From the NCBI GenBank assembly GCA_964017065.1, contig OZ024785.1:1569142-1633141 (forward strand): 64,000 nt of DNA, given 5' to 3'. This stretch comes from Haliclona indistincta (Eukaryota; Porifera; Demospongiae; Haplosclerida; Chalinidae). This document shows, piece by piece, positions 1-11,237 of the stretch; position 1 is the stretch's first letter, and the number at the start of each line of letters is the position of its first letter. The position numbers were made by a program, and so were the translations under genes. Below the pieces are notes generated by a model. It saw nothing but the letters and a program-made list of their open reading frames with translations. It ran no database searches and was not told the origin of the DNA.

Positions 1-14
1 CCGATCAAAATAGA

Positions 15-229
15 GCTAGAGGGAACAGACTGTGTTACTGAATACCAACTGGAGTACTTACTTGCTTGCTAGCATCTGTCAAGGTGCTCCATTGCCGAGC
101 TAGCTCCTTGGTCCTTTCAATACCTGCACAACTAGTAACACACCGTGTACTAATAGTGGAGCTTCCTAACCTTGTCCCTTCAGGTCAGGATCGTGATAAT
201 GGTCTTTTATGAACAAGGAAAACGCAGAA
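15..229 (-). CDS. HMG-box gene exons, first copy (partial)
   Basis: Copy of two exons of the HMG-box gene described at 7432-8043. They lie at 229..171 (SAFSLFIKDHYHDPDLKGQ) and 123..62 (ERTKELARQWSTLTDASKQ), with the start of a third exon at 15. The window edge cuts the third exon. The gene is divergent from the Aurora fragment, with about 210 bases between their nearest exons. If the block is an assembly duplicate, this is not a separate gene. Confidence 0.6.
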
Positions 230-747
230 CTAGTAGCGATTCCACAATAAAATACAATTTCCAACACATACGTTTCTGGTGCAGGTTATGCCTCGGTGGA
301 TGTTAAATTTAAGCATGAAATGCTATAACAGAGTAGGATTCATATTCAGCTGCCAGCATTCAAATAGCACAAGCAGAAGCAATACAGCAATTTTGTTGTT
401 GATAATACATGTAAATAACAATAATTGTACTTATTATAATAAGGTGGTGTATAATATTGATTTTGAAATTGGGCGACCACTAGGAACAGGTGTGTACACA
501 TGCATGCCTTGTCTAATAATATTATTACTCGATTGGTCTTTCAAGGAATGTCCGGGAGTGTATATTTAGCTAGGGAGAGAAAGACTAAGCATGTTGTCGC
601 CCTCAAGGTATGCATGGCTAGTGATGATTGAGCCTTTATAATACACATGCAGGTTGTGTTGAAGTCCCGACTCCGGAGTGACCATCAGTTGAGGAGAGAG
701 GTTGAAATCCAAGCGCACTTGAGGTATTTTGTTTCCTCTTTTAGTCT

Positions 748-3423
748 AGGCCCTGACTAAGATTTGTATGCATTTAATTTAGGAGAGGATAACTCAACTG
801 TTTTAGGGTAATTTGGCCCCAAGGAATAAGATGTGATATGTGCCAAATTGTCTATCCGCTGCGAAATACCCGAAAATGGCCACGCCCTTTTTATCGGCAG
901 TGTCAATAGCAATAATTGCTCTATCTTCTTAACCATTATTAGTAACCTACTTTCTAGCAACTGTTCTAAGATAATATGACCCTAAGGAATGTATTGGGAT
1001 GTGTGCCAAAACCAATATTCACTGCAAAAAAATGGCTACACCGGTACCTTTTCAGAAATGCATGAACATCTCTATTTTAAAGAGTTTGATATTGTAAGAT
1101 TCTGATGGTTTGAAAACAGTACAAGTACAGGGTATTACCAACAGACACAATTTATTAAATTGAGGAGTCACTTAATATAAATTTAGGCAGTATTTAGTAT
1201 TACAAAAATGTTGTCTACAAAAATTAAGTCATTCAGTGATAGGGTTTTTGCAGGAGGTCCTTTACATGTACTTGCAGTATTTGCAACACTTGATTCCAGC
1301 TACCCTGCAGTGACATATCCATTCTTGTGGGCACATTTACCACATGTACAAGGATCAGGAAGGTCTTCAGGCTTGGAGGTAACAATACCAGGAACTATTA
1401 AATTTCTTTGTGAAACCATGCGACTCAGTTTTCATTTCTAAACCATCTTCAAGTGGGGCTTGTATCCACAGCTGATGTAATTATGCCCTTTGAATAATGC
1501 TTTCTTGCATTGGCTGACGTGCAGGGAATTTTCTCAAAGTCCATTTTGAGGGAATTGCTATTAAAAGCAGCAAGACGAATGTCTTTTGTTGGCTTGAGAC
1601 ACCTTTCTTGATAATTTTCTGCCGTCTGTATCTTCCGTGTCTCTGTCAACTCTGAGTTGTTAAAGACTTAAAGTTCTGTATCAGTGCACGGTTAAATTGT
1701 TGTGGATAGCTTTCATTGCTGCATGGTTCGTAGAAATCTTGCTAGTTGTATCACATCCAGTCAGAGCACGGAGTGCAGGGAGACCCCTTTTAAGCTTGTC
1801 ACCGGTGCTGTAGTAAGGTTTCTCAAGCCAACAAAAGATTTGGAAACATTTGATGACTTGCGCCTTGCTGCTTTTTTAATAGCAATTCCCTCAAAATGGA
1901 CTTTGAGAAAATTCCCTGCACGTCAGCCAATGCAAGAAAGCATTATTCAAAGGGCATAATTACATCAGCTGTGGATACAAGCCCCACTTGAAGATGGTTT
2001 AGAAATGAAAACTGAGTCATATGGTTTCACAAAGAAATTTAATAGTTCCTGGTATTGTTACCTCCAAGCCTGAAGACCTTCCTGATTCTTGTACATGTGG
2101 TAAATGTGCCCACAAGAATGAATATGTCGCTGCAGGGTAGCTGGAATCAAGTGTTGCAAATACTGCAAGTACATGTAAAGGAGCTCCTGCAAAAAACCCA
2201 TCACTGAATGCAGGAGGTCCCAGAAAGAAAAATTACCGACCCCAGGCCAAAAAGTGGGTGGGTGGGTGGGTTGAGAGGTTTTTTACACAAAAAGTCATTT
2301 TGCGTAAATTTTAGCCACTACAACTCTGGTGCACTTTATAGTATTTTTGCAGGTTCTTGACACCAGCAGAGGTCTATATCATGCAGATATAACTTGCTTT
2401 TGTTATTATTTACAGTGTGAATTATACATACACTGTAAAACGCAGGTAAAAGATGTATTATTCTGAGAAGGGTGTGGACTAGAGGCGTGGCTAACATAAT
2501 GCAGCTTGTCCTGACTCCTGAGCCAGGCAGTTATTCTACTCACCAGCTTCTGCAGTAGATTCAGCTACACTCAGCTCTTGAGCGTTGTTCTTCCGTCGAA
2601 ACAAGCTATCCAATTGTGGAGTTTTAGCAGCATCGGGTGCTTTTCTGTGACGAGCACTGCGCTTGTGCTCTGAAACGTGGTAGTCGCGCTTAATCTTGGC
2701 TACATTCACAGCGGTAGTGCTGTCGCTTTCTGGTCTCTGCTGCTGGAGCAGTGTTCTGCATGATCGCGATCGATACTAGGCTAACGCACCCGCGCTATCG
2801 ACGTGTTGGCGATCGTCATCTTTTCATGAATATTAATTAGATTGTGAATATCATTATGACACGTTATGACGTAGTGGGTTGGTGGGTATTGATATTGGGG
2901 CTATGTAAAAAACAGGCCTGGGGTCGAAAATTTCCGCCACTGGAACCCCCTGACTGAATGACTTAATTTTTGTAGACATCATTTTTGTAATACTAAATAC
3001 TGCCTAAGTTTATATTGAGTGACTCCTCAAGCTAATAAATTGTGTCTGTTGGTAATACCCTGTACTTATACTGTTTTCAAACCATCAGAATCTTAAAATT
3101 AAACTCTTTAAAATAGATATGTTCATGCATTTCTGAAAAGGTGTAGCCATTTTTTTGCAGTGAATATTGGTTTTGGCACACATCCCAATACATTCCTTAG
3201 GGTCATATTACCTTAGAACAGTTGCCAGAAAGTAGGTTACTAAAAGTAGGAGCAATTATTGTTATTGACACTGCCGATAAAAAGGCGTGGTCATTTTGCA
3301 GGTATTTCGCAGCAGATAGACAATTTGGCACATATCACATCTTATTCCTTGGGGTCAAATTACCCTAAAACAGTTGAGTTATCCTCTCCTAAATTAAACT
3401 CATACAAATCTTAGTCAGGGCCT
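748..3423. mobile_element. Long palindromic (foldback) transposon in Aurora intron, copy 1
   Basis: The ends read AGGCCCTGACTAAGATTTG and, inverted, CAAATCTTAGTCAGGGCCT. The left arm from 748 to about 1650 pairs with 1815-2210 and 2953-3423; the right arm is split by a nested element. Both arms keep mirror-image coding scraps (LKPTKD, LAAFNSNSLKMDF, then EKIPCTSANARKHYSKG), and one arm reads DSCTCGKCAHKN. This looks like a transposon gene duplicated head to head. I do not recognise the family. It sits in the intron after the Aurora helix C exon. Confidence 0.75.
2211..2952. mobile_element. Nested hAT-like non-autonomous element, copy 1
   Basis: The element is flanked by the 8-bp direct repeat ACTGAATG (2203-2210 and 2953-2960). 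Its ends are inverted: CAGGAGGTCCCAG on the left and, reversed, CAGGGGGTTCCAGTGGCGG on the right. Just inside, CGACCCCAGGCC is also inverted. CAGGG termini with 8-bp duplications are typical of hAT transposons. At 742 bases with no long ORF it cannot encode a transposase. It interrupts the right arm of the palindrome and is therefore younger. Confidence 0.75.
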
Positions 3424-4106
3424 CTACTATTTCTTAGTATAGTCAGCTACCATCTCTAACTAACACTTTCCGTCTTTTTTAGACACGAAAACATTCTGTG
3501 GCTGTACGGCTTTTTCCATGACAATAATTATGAGAGTGTATCTTGTACTAGAGTATGCTCCCGGAGGAGAGCTGTCTAAGCTACTTCCGAAGAACGGTCA
3601 TTTTAGTGAAAAACAATCTGCTACTGTAAGCATACATTGTCAGACCTCTCTCCGCTCTCTTTATTCCAACATGTAGTACATTTTCCAGCTTACCAAGGCA
3701 CTAAGGTACTGTCACTCAAAGAAGGTGATTCATCAAGACATCATGCAAACCAGAGAATCTACTTCTCAATCGCAAGGTACTGCAATCATACTGTATCTGA
3801 TGAGAAGGTACATGATGTACCACACTAGGGTGATCTTAAAATTTCCGACTTCGGCTGCTCAGTGCATGCCCCATCCTCCAGGTACAGACACACACACAAG
3901 TTACGTATTGTAATGTATTAATTTTGTATACAACAGGCAAACTACAATATGTGGTACGCTAGACTACTTACCACCTGAAATGGTCGGCAATAATTCTTAC
4001 GGAGAAAAGGTGCGTTGTAAAAGTAGCTTGCTGGTAATGATTTGTGGAGTCTTGGTGTGCTGTGCTACGAGTTTCTAGTCGGGAAGCCTCCGTTTGAGAC
4101 AGAAAC

Positions 4107-4306
4107 NNNNNNNNNNNNNNNNNNNNNNNNNNNNNNNNNNNNNNNNNNNNNNNNNNNNNNNNNNNNNNNNNNNNNNNNNNNNNNNNNNNNNNNNNNNNNN
4201 NNNNNNNNNNNNNNNNNNNNNNNNNNNNNNNNNNNNNNNNNNNNNNNNNNNNNNNNNNNNNNNNNNNNNNNNNNNNNNNNNNNNNNNNNNNNNNNNNNNN
4301 NNNNNN
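4107..4306. other. Assembly gap (200 Ns)
   Basis: Exactly 200 undetermined bases, which looks like a nominal gap size. It joins the duplicated Aurora block to a kinesin WD40 tail; their true order and distance are unknown. Confidence 0.99.
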
Positions 4307-4348
4307 AAATAAGTTTACTTGACTGTTAATAAATTCCTGATGTTATAG

Positions 4349-5526
4349 ATTTGGGACCAACAAGCTGGCACTGTTGTGAAAACGTTTAAGTAAGTGCGCA
4401 CACACACACTGGACACATATTGTGTGTGCGTGTGCGTGCGTGCGCGTGTGCGCGTGTGTGTGTGTATGTGTGGTTGATGGTGTATGTTTGCTCAGCTCTC
4501 CTCCCTGGCCATCCACTGGTATGAGCTCAGACACTCTAGTTCAGGACCTACTGGTGTCTCATGATGGCAGACTACTGTACTCAGCATCAGGGAATGGTGT
4601 CAATGTCTGGGACCTAACTAAGTATTATACACACACTTGTACCTCACTGCTTTATTCAGTACTTTCTCTCTGCTAGCCTGCAGCCTATAGGTCGGCTGGT
4701 AGGTCACAGTGGTACTGTGTCTGCAATGGCATTCCTCAACAGACAGACACTAGTCACTGGAGCTAGTGACAGGCTCATCAAGGTGACTGATTCTAGACTA
4801 ACGGATATGTTGATTGTCTTCTAATCCTACAGTACTATGACATTGGTTCACTGCAAGAGTCTGCCACTGGCTTTGCTCAGGTAGGCATAGTTTATTCTTT
4901 TCATGGTGTATCATCCACTCGTGTTTCATTTCTCTCTTTAGCGTCCCATGACTAATCTGTTTCGTTCGCACTGTGATGCTGTTTCTGCACTAGCAGTTCA
5001 CAGGCGTGCATTGTTCTGTGCTGGTGGTGTGAGAATAAGACAGTGGAGCATAGGCAACGTGAAGGTCAGTACATGTTACTAGTATATAGCTATCGTACTG
5101 TACATGTTTGATTCATATAGACTATAGATGGTCACCATGGTCAGAGTAGGGACATCACATCACTGGGTATAGCACGAGCTATGCTGGTCAGTGCCTGCAA
5201 GAGTGGAGTGCTCAGACTGTGGAAGTGTTCATTAGAGTGTATTGGTTAGTACAAGCATCATCTAGTAACCCTGGGCTTGTAATGCTATTCTGTCATTGTA
5301 CAGGGGAAGTTGCAGCTCACAAGTCATCAATCAATACCATAGCAGTCAATCAGGATGCTGTGTTCACTGGATCTAGGTGAGTGAATGATCAATCATTCCA
5401 TTTCCCTCGGCAGTGCTACACGTGTATTGTACCTGTAGTTCTGTGGTTTATAGTATTGTGTTTTATAGTGACAAGACAGTTCGTATATGGTGTGTTAACA
5501 CTTCAACCACCACTACTGACAGCTGA
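4349..5526 (+). CDS. C-terminal WD40 domain of a KIF21-type kinesin (partial)
   Basis: Seven or eight small exons give a WD40 propeller end. In order: IWDQQAGTVVKTF; LLYSASGNGVNVWDL; IGRLVGHSGTVSAMAF and LVTGASDRLIKYYDI; RSHCDAVSALAVHRRALF and RIRQWSIGN; DITSLGIARAMLVSACKSG with LRLWK; AAHKSSINTIAV; and DKTVRIWCVNTS, with a stop at 5524-5526. The blade order and wording resemble the C-terminal propeller of kinesin-4 KIF21A/B, which regulate microtubule growth. The frame is intact throughout. The 5' part is missing beyond the gap. A kinesin motor fragment of the same type lies at 31.1 kb. A TG/CA microsatellite (about 4400-4472) fills one intron. Confidence 0.75.
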
Positions 5527-6021
5527 TCAAGACAAATCACTCTCCGAATCATCACAATTATAAATAATCTATGTTTTTAATAGTATCTTCAACAATATAA
5601 TTCATGATCAAAACCTAACTTATTATAATTCAACTTCCATCTCTTGAAAGGGGCAAATGTTGCATGTTGCATGACGGGAGCGTGCAGTGATAGCTGGTGG
5701 TGTGTGTCAAGTAAGAGTCATGACCAGATATCCATAGTAATGAAACTAGTATTGTTGTTATGATACAAAGATGAGTAATAGTTGAAGTAGTGATGTGGAG
5801 TGTATCAGTATCACTAACAGTATACTAGTACTACACTTCTACAATATATCCGTAAAACCTGTATGCTAAACAGTTATTCACTGTGATTCATAGCTACAAT
5901 ATGCACTGAACTAAACTGTGCATTATAGTATACATGTGGTATAGTCAGCTGGGTTGCATTAAGAGGGTTGGCTCCTGTGTCCTAACATAATATGATCTAC
6001 AGATCAATCACACCCTCAATA
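5527..6021. other. Intergenic, AT-rich
   Basis: Spacer between the convergent WD40 tail and the SAP-motif gene, presumably holding both 3' UTRs. I see no coding exon, repeat or RNA gene in it. Confidence 0.6.
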
Positions 6022-6356
6022 CTAACAAGAGCTAACTGCAGTTATCAAGGTCAAAATTAATTTTGAGTCAGCACAGCTGGCCTCTGGAAGCCCCAGGCGA
6101 CGTGGGCCCACAGTGTATGTTTTGTTCAAAACCTCTTCTTCACTCTCTTCTTGCTGCTGCTGCTGCTGTCTTGTCCTTTCTAGTCTGAGAGCAGCGATCA
6201 TCTCTGTGTTCTAAATTATATTTAAATTTCCCGCGTTACAAGAATACTTCTCACTTTTAAGTTGGCTTTGATACCGTTGTGTTTGCATAGCTGCTGAAGC
6301 TTTTTCCTCTTCAATCCCTCCAGTTCTGCTGGAATCTTGTAGCAGCTACTTGCCAT
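6022..6356 (-). CDS. Small SAP-motif protein, NUSAP1 N-terminus-like
   Basis: Two exons on the minus strand. Exon 1 at 6356..6255 encodes 34 codons from ATG; exon 2 at 6210..6022 ends in TAG. The joint is phase 0 with GT..AG ends and a 44-base intron, giving 96 residues. The N-terminus ELEGLKRKKLQQLCKHNGIK resembles the SAP-like helix pair that opens nucleolar and spindle-associated protein NUSAP1. A glutamine run and an acidic stretch follow (RTRQQQQQQEESEEE). SAP motifs usually bind DNA. The protein is far shorter than NUSAP1, so it may be a fragment, an independent small gene, or have further exons I did not find. Confidence 0.55.
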
Positions 6357-7431
6357 TTTGTGATTCGCGGAGATAGAGAATATTAGAGATGAGCTGCACG
6401 GGACTCAGCCAAAGAGTGCGATCACGTGATCTATATATATATCACGTGATTTCCAGTATCTCGTCCCCAGCTAGACAGACTAACGAGTCTAACGTACCCG
6501 GTACATGTATAGGAAACTCGTAAATTTCGTTTGCGGATGCTTGTTGCGAGCGAAATAAGAATCAGTAGCCGATCTGTACTGCTGCTACAAATGTACCTGC
6601 GTAGCCTAGTCTCCAAGCTCTCTGTGGGTGTGGCTCGATTACGTGGGTACGGGTGGTGGTGATCGACGCACGTCATACACCCACGCAATCGAGCCACACC
6701 CAAAAATACTAAACCAGTTCATCAAGTAATTATGAACAGTAAACGCTGCTACATCAGCATCTACTTCAGATGCACTCTTGTCTTCTATCTTCTAGCTAGT
6801 TAATAAATAGAAGGAGGACCCAATAAATCTTGACAAGTGATTTAAAAAAATGCGGAGAAATGAAGTTAATGTGTGTCTCTATTCTTCGTCCTTCTCAGCT
6901 GAGCTTGACTCTGTATCCTTTTTGAGTAACTATTTAGTCTAATTTTCCATTCCTTCAGAGCTCTCTCGTTGTAAACCTAACAAGAAGATGTCACACTGTC
7001 ACTAAAATCAGACTATTGTAATACTACGTAACTGGGATAAGAAACTGTGACAATCTGGTGTCACTATGCACGTTTCGTCCTAATGTCGTGAAAATGACAT
7101 CATACTCGTGAAAATGTATTACAGCATTCAGTGCCTCAGTCAGGCGTCAGCTTGCCCAAGCTTTTTTCGTTAAAAAACTGTGGTCATAGACAAGTTACTG
7201 AGCTTAAATATGATATTTACACAATGCCTAAAGATACAGTGAAAGCGAGGGGCAATACATTTGATTGACAGTTTCTTATCTCGGTTACGTAGTATTAATA
7301 ATCTCTGCTTAATACACACATGTCACAGAAGCTAACAGACCGAGCCGGCCGGAAATTTCCAGGCTACTGTTTCAATCTCCCAGTCATTATCAATATGAAG
7401 GAATGCTTTACACCATTTTAAGAATTCACAC
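6357..7431. other. Intergenic with a hairpin and an exon-like remnant
   Basis: Holds an inverted repeat at 6625-6702 (TGGGTGTGGCTCGATT and its complement). At about 6715-6800 there is a decayed copy of the 3' end of an HMG-gene exon (minus strand, KIEDKSASEVDAD against KIEYKSPSEVDAD at 7665). Any last exons of the HMG gene could lie here, but I could not identify them. Confidence 0.5.
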
Positions 7432-8043
7432 CTTTTTTTCTTGCTCACTTAAGGCCTTCCATTTCTTCGATATCAGAGAAAATTTTTCCTGTGAGGAAGT
7501 CAATGTTATAAAAATTACAACACTCTTTGGCACCTTCTGTTCTGCATATTTTACTGAGTCAAAAGTCTCCCTCATAAACATTGAATATCCATTTATACGA
7601 CTCGGAGGTACACACTGCAAAACAAAGTAATAATGAACAGATATATCGAATACAAGCTGCTTACATCAGCGTCTACTTCAGATGGACTCTTGTATTCTAT
7701 CTTCCTGTGATAGTATGTTTTAATCGCATCGCGATATTTTTCAGCCTCCTCATTTGATAGACTTGACCAGAAGTGTGCGTGAGCACTCTTGAATTCAGCC
7801 ATGTCTTGCTGGTGCCGATCAAAATAGAGCTAGAGGGAACAGACTGTGTTACTGAATACCAACTGGAGTACTTACTTGCTTGCTAGCATCTGTCAAGGTG
7901 CTCCATTGCCGAGCTAGCTCCTTGGTCCTTTCAATACCTGCACAACTAGTAACACACCGTGTACTAATAGTGGAGCTTCCTAACCTTGTCCCTTCAGGTC
8001 AGGATCGTGATAATGGTCTTTTATGAACAAGGAAAACGCAGAA
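7432..8043 (-). CDS. Tandem HMG-box protein, TFAM-like (partial)
   Basis: Five minus-strand exons with consistent splice sites and phases: 8043..7985, 7937..7876, 7829..7665, 7614..7534 and 7488..7432. The first HMG box runs SAFSLFIKDHYHDPD.., ERTKELARQWSTLTDASKQ, LYFDRHQQDMAEF. A linker helix follows (EEAEKYRDAIKTYYHRK). The second box starts CVPPSRINGYSMFMRETF and continues EKFSLISKKWKALSEQEKK. Two boxes joined by a basic linker is the layout of mitochondrial transcription factor A, which packages and transcribes mtDNA; other two-box HMG proteins are possible. The first exon with ATG and the end of box two were not found. The upstream exons lie in the duplicated block. Confidence 0.6.
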
Positions 8044-8561
8044 CTAGTAGCGATTCCACAATAAAATACAATTTCCAACACATACGTTTCTGGTGCAGGT
8101 TATGCCTCGGTGGATGTTAAATTTAAGCATGAAATGCTATAACAGAGTAGGATTCATATTCAGCTGCCAGCATTCAAATAGCACAAGCAGAAGCAATACA
8201 GCAATTTTGTTGTTGATAATACATGTAAATAACAATAATTGTACTTATTATAATAAGGTGGTGTATAATATTGATTTTGAAATTGGGCGACCACTAGGAA
8301 CAGGTGTGTACACATGCATGCCTTGTCTAATAATATTATTACTCGATTGGTCTTTCAAGGAATGTCCGGGAGTGTATATTTAGCTAGGGAGAGAAAGACT
8401 AAGCATGTTGTCGCCCTCAAGGTATGCATGGCTAGTGATGATTGAGCCTTTATAATACACATGCAGGTTGTGTTGAAGTCCCGACTCCGGAGTGACCATC
8501 AGTTGAGGAGAGAGGTTGAAATCCAAGCGCACTTGAGGTATTTTGTTTCCTCTTTTAGTCT

Positions 8562-11237
8562 AGGCCCTGACTAAGATTTGTATGCATTTAATTTAGGAGA
8601 GGATAACTCAACTGTTTTAGGGTAATTTGGCCCCAAGGAATAAGATGTGATATGTGCCAAATTGTCTATCCGCTGCGAAATACCCGAAAATGGCCACGCC
8701 CTTTTTATCGGCAGTGTCAATAGCAATAATTGCTCTATCTTCTTAACCATTATTAGTAACCTACTTTCTAGCAACTGTTCTAAGATAATATGACCCTAAG
8801 GAATGTATTGGGATGTGTGCCAAAACCAATATTCACTGCAAAAAAATGGCTACACCGGTACCTTTTCAGAAATGCATGAACATCTCTATTTTAAAGAGTT
8901 TGATATTGTAAGATTCTGATGGTTTGAAAACAGTACAAGTACAGGGTATTACCAACAGACACAATTTATTAAATTGAGGAGTCACTTAATATAAATTTAG
9001 GCAGTATTTAGTATTACAAAAATGTTGTCTACAAAAATTAAGTCATTCAGTGATAGGGTTTTTGCAGGAGGTCCTTTACATGTACTTGCAGTATTTGCAA
9101 CACTTGATTCCAGCTACCCTGCAGTGACATATCCATTCTTGTGGGCACATTTACCACATGTACAAGGATCAGGAAGGTCTTCAGGCTTGGAGGTAACAAT
9201 ACCAGGAACTATTAAATTTCTTTGTGAAACCATGCGACTCAGTTTTCATTTCTAAACCATCTTCAAGTGGGGCTTGTATCCACAGCTGATGTAATTATGC
9301 CCTTTGAATAATGCTTTCTTGCATTGGCTGACGTGCAGGGAATTTTCTCAAAGTCCATTTTGAGGGAATTGCTATTAAAAGCAGCAAGACGAATGTCTTT
9401 TGTTGGCTTGAGACACCTTTCTTGATAATTTTCTGCCGTCTGTATCTTCCGTGTCTCTGTCAACTCTGAGTTGTTAAAGACTTAAAGTTCTGTATCAGTG
9501 CACGGTTAAATTGTTGTGGATAGCTTTCATTGCTGCATGGTTCGTAGAAATCTTGCTAGTTGTATCACATCCAGTCAGAGCACGGAGTGCAGGGAGACCC
9601 CTTTTAAGCTTGTCACCGGTGCTGTAGTAAGGTTTCTCAAGCCAACAAAAGATTTGGAAACATTTGATGACTTGCGCCTTGCTGCTTTTTTAATAGCAAT
9701 TCCCTCAAAATGGACTTTGAGAAAATTCCCTGCACGTCAGCCAATGCAAGAAAGCATTATTCAAAGGGCATAATTACATCAGCTGTGGATACAAGCCCCA
9801 CTTGAAGATGGTTTAGAAATGAAAACTGAGTCATATGGTTTCACAAAGAAATTTAATAGTTCCTGGTATTGTTACCTCCAAGCCTGAAGACCTTCCTGAT
9901 TCTTGTACATGTGGTAAATGTGCCCACAAGAATGAATATGTCGCTGCAGGGTAGCTGGAATCAAGTGTTGCAAATACTGCAAGTACATGTAAAGGAGCTC
10001 CTGCAAAAAACCCATCACTGAATGCAGGAGGTCCCAGAAAGAAAAATTACCGACCCCAGGCCAAAAAGTGGGTGGGTGGGTGGGTTGAGAGGTTTTTTAC
10101 ACAAAAAGTCATTTTGCGTAAATTTTAGCCACTACAACTCTGGTGCACTTTATAGTATTTTTGCAGGTTCTTGACACCAGCAGAGGTCTATATCATGCAG
10201 ATATAACTTGCTTTTGTTATTATTTACAGTGTGAATTATACATACACTGTAAAACGCAGGTAAAAGATGTATTATTCTGAGAAGGGTGTGGACTAGAGGC
10301 GTGGCTAACATAATGCAGCTTGTCCTGACTCCTGAGCCAGGCAGTTATTCTACTCACCAGCTTCTGCAGTAGATTCAGCTACACTCAGCTCTTGAGCGTT
10401 GTTCTTCCGTCGAAACAAGCTATCCAATTGTGGAGTTTTAGCAGCATCGGGTGCTTTTCTGTGACGAGCACTGCGCTTGTGCTCTGAAACGTGGTAGTCG
10501 CGCTTAATCTTGGCTACATTCACAGCGGTAGTGCTGTCGCTTTCTGGTCTCTGCTGCTGGAGCAGTGTTCTGCATGATCGCGATCGATACTAGGCTAACG
10601 CACCCGCGCTATCGACGTGTTGGCGATCGTCATCTTTTCATGAATATTAATTAGATTGTGAATATCATTATGACACGTTATGACGTAGTGGGTTGGTGGG
10701 TATTGATATTGGGGCTATGTAAAAAACAGGCCTGGGGTCGAAAATTTCCGCCACTGGAACCCCCTGACTGAATGACTTAATTTTTGTAGACATCATTTTT
10801 GTAATACTAAATACTGCCTAAGTTTATATTGAGTGACTCCTCAAGCTAATAAATTGTGTCTGTTGGTAATACCCTGTACTTATACTGTTTTCAAACCATC
10901 AGAATCTTAAAATTAAACTCTTTAAAATAGATATGTTCATGCATTTCTGAAAAGGTGTAGCCATTTTTTTGCAGTGAATATTGGTTTTGGCACACATCCC
11001 AATACATTCCTTAGGGTCATATTACCTTAGAACAGTTGCCAGAAAGTAGGTTACTAAAAGTAGGAGCAATTATTGTTATTGACACTGCCGATAAAAAGGC
11101 GTGGTCATTTTGCAGGTATTTCGCAGCAGATAGACAATTTGGCACATATCACATCTTATTCCTTGGGGTCAAATTACCCTAAAACAGTTGAGTTATCCTC
11201 TCCTAAATTAAACTCATACAAATCTTAGTCAGGGCCT
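8562..11237. mobile_element. Long palindromic transposon in Aurora intron, copy 2
   Basis: Same element as 748-3423. It is a 2.7 kb intron insert in a locus whose other introns are tens of bases long. Confidence 0.75.
10025..10766. mobile_element. Nested hAT-like element, copy 2
   Basis: Same element as 2211-2952, flanked by ACTGAATG on both sides. Confidence 0.75.

Larger units (their letters stand above)
1..4106. repeat. Block identical to 7815-11920 (probable duplicated contig)
   Basis: Every landmark compared is offset by exactly 7814 bases from the second block, and all stretches compared match base for base, including introns and transposons. The block begins at the first base of the window, inside an HMG-box exon, and ends at the run of Ns. 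A real tandem duplication this exact would have to be very recent. A redundant contig placed beside the gap is the simpler reading. Confidence 0.9.
444..4106 (+). pseudogene. Aurora-type kinase, decayed, first copy cut by gap
   Basis: Exons at 444..489, 546..607, 653..723, about 3483-3624 and onward spell an Aurora kinase domain: DFEIGRPLGTG (glycine loop), VYLARERKTKHVVALK (ATP lysine), LRREVEIQAHL (helix C), YLVLEYAPGGELSKLL, GDLKISDFGCSVHAPSS, CGTLDYLPPEM and [19 protein letters not shown]. Aurora kinases phosphorylate mitotic spindle and chromosome proteins. Damage: an extra base before YLVLEYA; the catalytic loop reads HQD for HRD, with four extra bases before KPENLLLNRK; and about 26 bases are added before DLWSLG. 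No single frame runs through. The N gap removes the rest. It matches the second copy, so it is likely the same locus assembled twice. Confidence 0.8.

Noticed and set aside
1702..1959. 85-codon ORF as a host gene
   Set aside because: It lies in the palindromic transposon and is mirrored on the minus strand at 1649-1449.
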